A stretch of DNA of 64,000 bases. It comes from an uncultured Gammaproteobacteria bacterium (lineage in GTDB: Bacteria; Pseudomonadota; Gammaproteobacteria; GCA-001735895). The notes under the pieces are model-generated. The model was not told where the DNA came from and did no database searches. It worked only from the letters and a program-made list of their open reading frames with translations. Positions 62,089 through 64,000 of the stretch are shown piece by piece. The position numbers were made by a program, and so were the translations under genes. The first letter of the stretch is position 1; the number at the start of each line of letters is the position of its first letter. The DNA lies in NCBI GenBank assembly GCA_947259485.1, contig CAMYLU010000007.1, forward strand, positions 1-64,000, written 5' to 3'.

Positions 62089-63345
62089 ATGAGTCCCAAG
62101 AATGCATTTTACGCACAGTCCGGCGGTGTCACCGCAGTCATAAACGCCAGCGCCTGCGGCGTTATCGAAACCTGTCGCCAGCAAGGCGATAAAATCGGCA
62201 AGGTATTTGCCGGTCGCAACGGTATCATCGGGGCGTTGTCTGAAGAATTGATCGATACCTCAAACGAATCCGATGCCGATATTACGGCGCTGAAAAAAAC
62301 TCCCTCGGGTGCTTTCGGCTCTTGCCGCTTCAAGCTTAAAAGCCTGGAAGAAAACCGACGAGAATACGAACGTTTGATTGAAGTGTTCAAAGCACATGAT
62401 ATCGGCTATTTCTTTTACAACGGCGGCGGTGACTCTGCCGACACCTGCTTCAAGGTTTCGCAATTGTCTGAAACCATGGGCTTCCCGGTGCAGGCAATAC
62501 ATATACCCAAAACCGTGGATAACGATTTGCCGATCACCGACAACTGCCCGGGATTTGGCTCGGTTGCCAAGTACGTCGCAGTTTCTGCACTCGAGGCTTC
62601 TTTAGACGTTAAATCGATGGCCAAGACGTCGACCAAGGTATTCATTCTCGAAGTGATGGGGCGCCATGCAGGATGGATCGCTGCCGCAGGCGGCTTGATC
62701 GAAGATTACGGCATTCCGGTATTACTGCTGTTTCCAGAGGTGGATTTCGATCACGACAAGTTCGTAAAGGCGGTGCAGGCCAGGGTCGATGCTCACGGTT
62801 ATTGCACGGTCGTGGTTTCCGAAGGTGCGCGCAACGCGGATGGTAGCTTCCTGGCCGAGCAGGGCACCCGGGACGCTTTCGGGCATGCGCAGCTTGGTGG
62901 CGTTGCCCCGGTTGTTGCCGACATGATCAAACAGGCGCTTGGTTACAAGTTCCACTGGGCAGTGGCCGATTACCTGCAGCGCGCGGCACGCCACATCGCC
63001 TCTGCCAGTGATCTCGAACAGGCATATGCATTAGGTCGGGCCAGCGTGGAAATGGCGCTGGCGGGGAAGAATGCAATCATGCCAACCATCGAAAGGGTTT
63101 CGAACAATCCGTATCAATGGCAGATCGGCAGTGCGGCACTAGCCGATGTGGCAAATGTCGAGAAGACCATGCCGCTCGACTTCATTAGCGAGGATGGCTT
63201 CGGAATAACCCAGAAATGTCGCGACTATCTCTACCCGCTGATCCAGGGTGAAGCTTATCCCGACTACGATGAACGCGGGATGCCGCGCTACGTGGTACTA
63301 AAAAACGAACTGGTGGACAAAAAACTCGATAATTTCGATCTCTAA
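62089..63345 (+). CDS. pfp: Pyrophosphate-dependent 6-phosphofructokinase
   Basis: This 418-aa cytoplasmic enzyme reversibly phosphorylates fructose 6-phosphate with PPi. FYNGGGDSADTCFKV (about 104-118) replaces the GGDGS of ATP-dependent enzymes, and PKTVDNDLPITDNCPGFGS has the Lys typical of PPi use. VFILEVMGRHAGWIAAAGGL binds the sugar phosphate. The size matches the PPi-PFK of methanotrophs and other gammaproteobacteria. Its PPi link ties it to hppA upstream and ppa downstream, though hppA ends in its own terminator. GGAAG lies ahead of the ATG. Confidence 0.93.
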   Translation: MSPKNAFYAQSGGVTAVINASACGVIETCRQQGDKIGKVFAGRNGIIGALSEELIDTSNESDADITALKKTPSGAFGSCRFKLKSLEENRREYERLIEVFKAHDIGYFFYNGGGDSADTCFKVSQLSETMGFPVQAIHIPKTVDNDLPITDNCPGFGSVAKYVAVSALEASLDVKSMAKTSTKVFILEVMGRHAGWIAAAGGLIEDYGIPVLLLFPEVDFDHDKFVKAVQARVDAHGYCTVVVSEGARNADGSFLAEQGTRDAFGHAQLGGVAPVVADMIKQALGYKFHWAVADYLQRAARHIASASDLEQAYALGRASVEMALAGKNAIMPTIERVSNNPYQWQIGSAALADVANVEKTMPLDFISEDGFGITQKCRDYLYPLIQGEAYPDYDERGMPRYVVLKNELVDKKLDNFDL

Positions 63346-63441
63346 TAAATACGATCGGATTTACCCGATAACGACTTACTCGCCTGTAAAATCGTACTCG
63401 TTTAGTTATAATCGTCACCTCTTTCACCGAGTGACCTTATC

Positions 63442-63978
63442 ATGATCCTGGACCGGGTTAGCAGCGGTACCAACGTCCCCGATGAAGTCAACGTCATCAT
63501 CGAGATTCCGTCGCACAGCGATCCGGTCAAGTATGAGGTCGATAAAGACACCGGCGCAATGTTTGTTGATCGTTTCATGGGAACGTCAATGCACTACCCC
63601 TGTAACTACGGTTATATCCCGCAAACCCTGTCCGAGGATGAAGATCCCGCCGACGTACTGGTGGTAACACCGATCCCGGTAATCAGTGGCTCGGTGATTC
63701 AGGTCAGGCCGCTTGGCATGCTGTGCATGACCGACGAAGCCGGCAAGGATTCGAAGATCATCGCGGTGCCAATCGATAAGCTATCTAGCCTGTATTCGGG
63801 CATGAACAGCGTTCACGACCTGCCCAGGTCACTGCTCGATTCAATCGCGCACTTCTTCGATCATTACAAGGACCTGGAGGCCGGCAAGTGGGTCGAGATC
63901 GACGGCTGGGTCGATGCCGACGCAGCCAAGCAGGAAATCCTCGATTCCATCGAACGCTACAACGCCGAATCCACCTAG
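63442..63978 (+). CDS. ppa: Soluble inorganic pyrophosphatase, family I
   Basis: This 178-aa Mg2+-dependent enzyme hydrolyses PPi to 2 Pi. Conserved segments are [43 protein letters not shown], the active-site [10 protein letters not shown] (about 70-79), and [15 protein letters not shown] with the metal-binding Asp residues. [20 protein letters not shown] closes the domain. It competes with hppA and pfp for PPi, so regulation among them would be needed. Only 22 bases remain to the window end. Confidence 0.95.
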   Translation: MILDRVSSGTNVPDEVNVIIEIPSHSDPVKYEVDKDTGAMFVDRFMGTSMHYPCNYGYIPQTLSEDEDPADVLVVTPIPVISGSVIQVRPLGMLCMTDEAGKDSKIIAVPIDKLSSLYSGMNSVHDLPRSLLDSIAHFFDHYKDLEAGKWVEIDGWVDADAAKQEILDSIERYNAEST

Positions 63979-64000
63979 TACCCTCGACCTTCTCCACAGG

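Overview
The window looks like a chromosomal segment of a free-living, probably marine gammaproteobacterium. The evidence is gene order typical of that class: recA-recX-alaS-lysC-csrA-tRNA-Ser with pncC, mutS and fdxA nearby; bamD divergent from rluD-pgeF-clpB; and mrdA-mrdB-mltB-rlpA-dacA-ybeD-lipB-lipA. A taurine/sulfonate-type ABC transporter, a PPi-dependent phosphofructokinase and a membrane pyrophosphatase fit a marine or energy-limited life, but I cannot name a genus. There is no phage, IS element, CRISPR array or rRNA operon.

Layout. 1-11.3 kb is mainly accessory metabolism: a truncated membrane protein, a tauABC-like operon, a PhyH dioxygenase, an APC permease, a 38-codon membrane sORF absent from long-ORF calls, an alpha/beta hydrolase, an agmatinase-family ureohydrolase convergent with an M20 amidohydrolase, a small secreted protein and a lone cyclic-nucleotide-binding domain. 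11.3-16.8 kb is a phosphate/polyphosphate neighbourhood: an internally deleted Na+/Pi symporter gene, a CHAD protein, a lysine-rich repeat protein behind what looks like an FNR-type class II promoter, a CNNM/CBS transporter and a CYTH-CHAD fusion. 17.2-24.4 kb is the tRNA-Ser/csrA/lysC/alaS/recX/recA block. A membrane anchor plus an FeS-molybdopterin fusion oxidoreductase lies between recA and pncC. ppk2, a SOUL lipoprotein, mutS, fdxA and a GGDEF protein follow. 35-50 kb holds a MetX-family acyltransferase, nadA, aspS, an FmdB zinc ribbon, a pilin accessory protein, a HEAT-kinase fusion, clpB, pgeF, rluD, bamD and nadE. 51.8-59.7 kb carries lipoate synthesis and cell-elongation genes. The window closes with three pyrophosphate genes: hppA, pfp and ppa.

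The most unusual signal is non-coding. The two convergent intergenic regions (GGDEF/metX at 34.95-35.25 kb and nadE/lipA at 51.34-51.76 kb) each hold two long palindromic elements in opposite orientation. Their small hairpins all expose a hexaloop A[G/T]GGA[T/C] closed by a C-G pair, while the stems differ. That is the RNA signature recognised by CsrA/RsmA, and csrA is in the window. I infer that these elements, if transcribed, could act as CsrA-binding or CsrA-titrating 3' elements; this is untested. A second theme is polyphosphate and pyrophosphate use (CHAD, CYTH-CHAD, PPK2, hppA, pfp, ppa), with a polycationic protein that may be induced at low oxygen.
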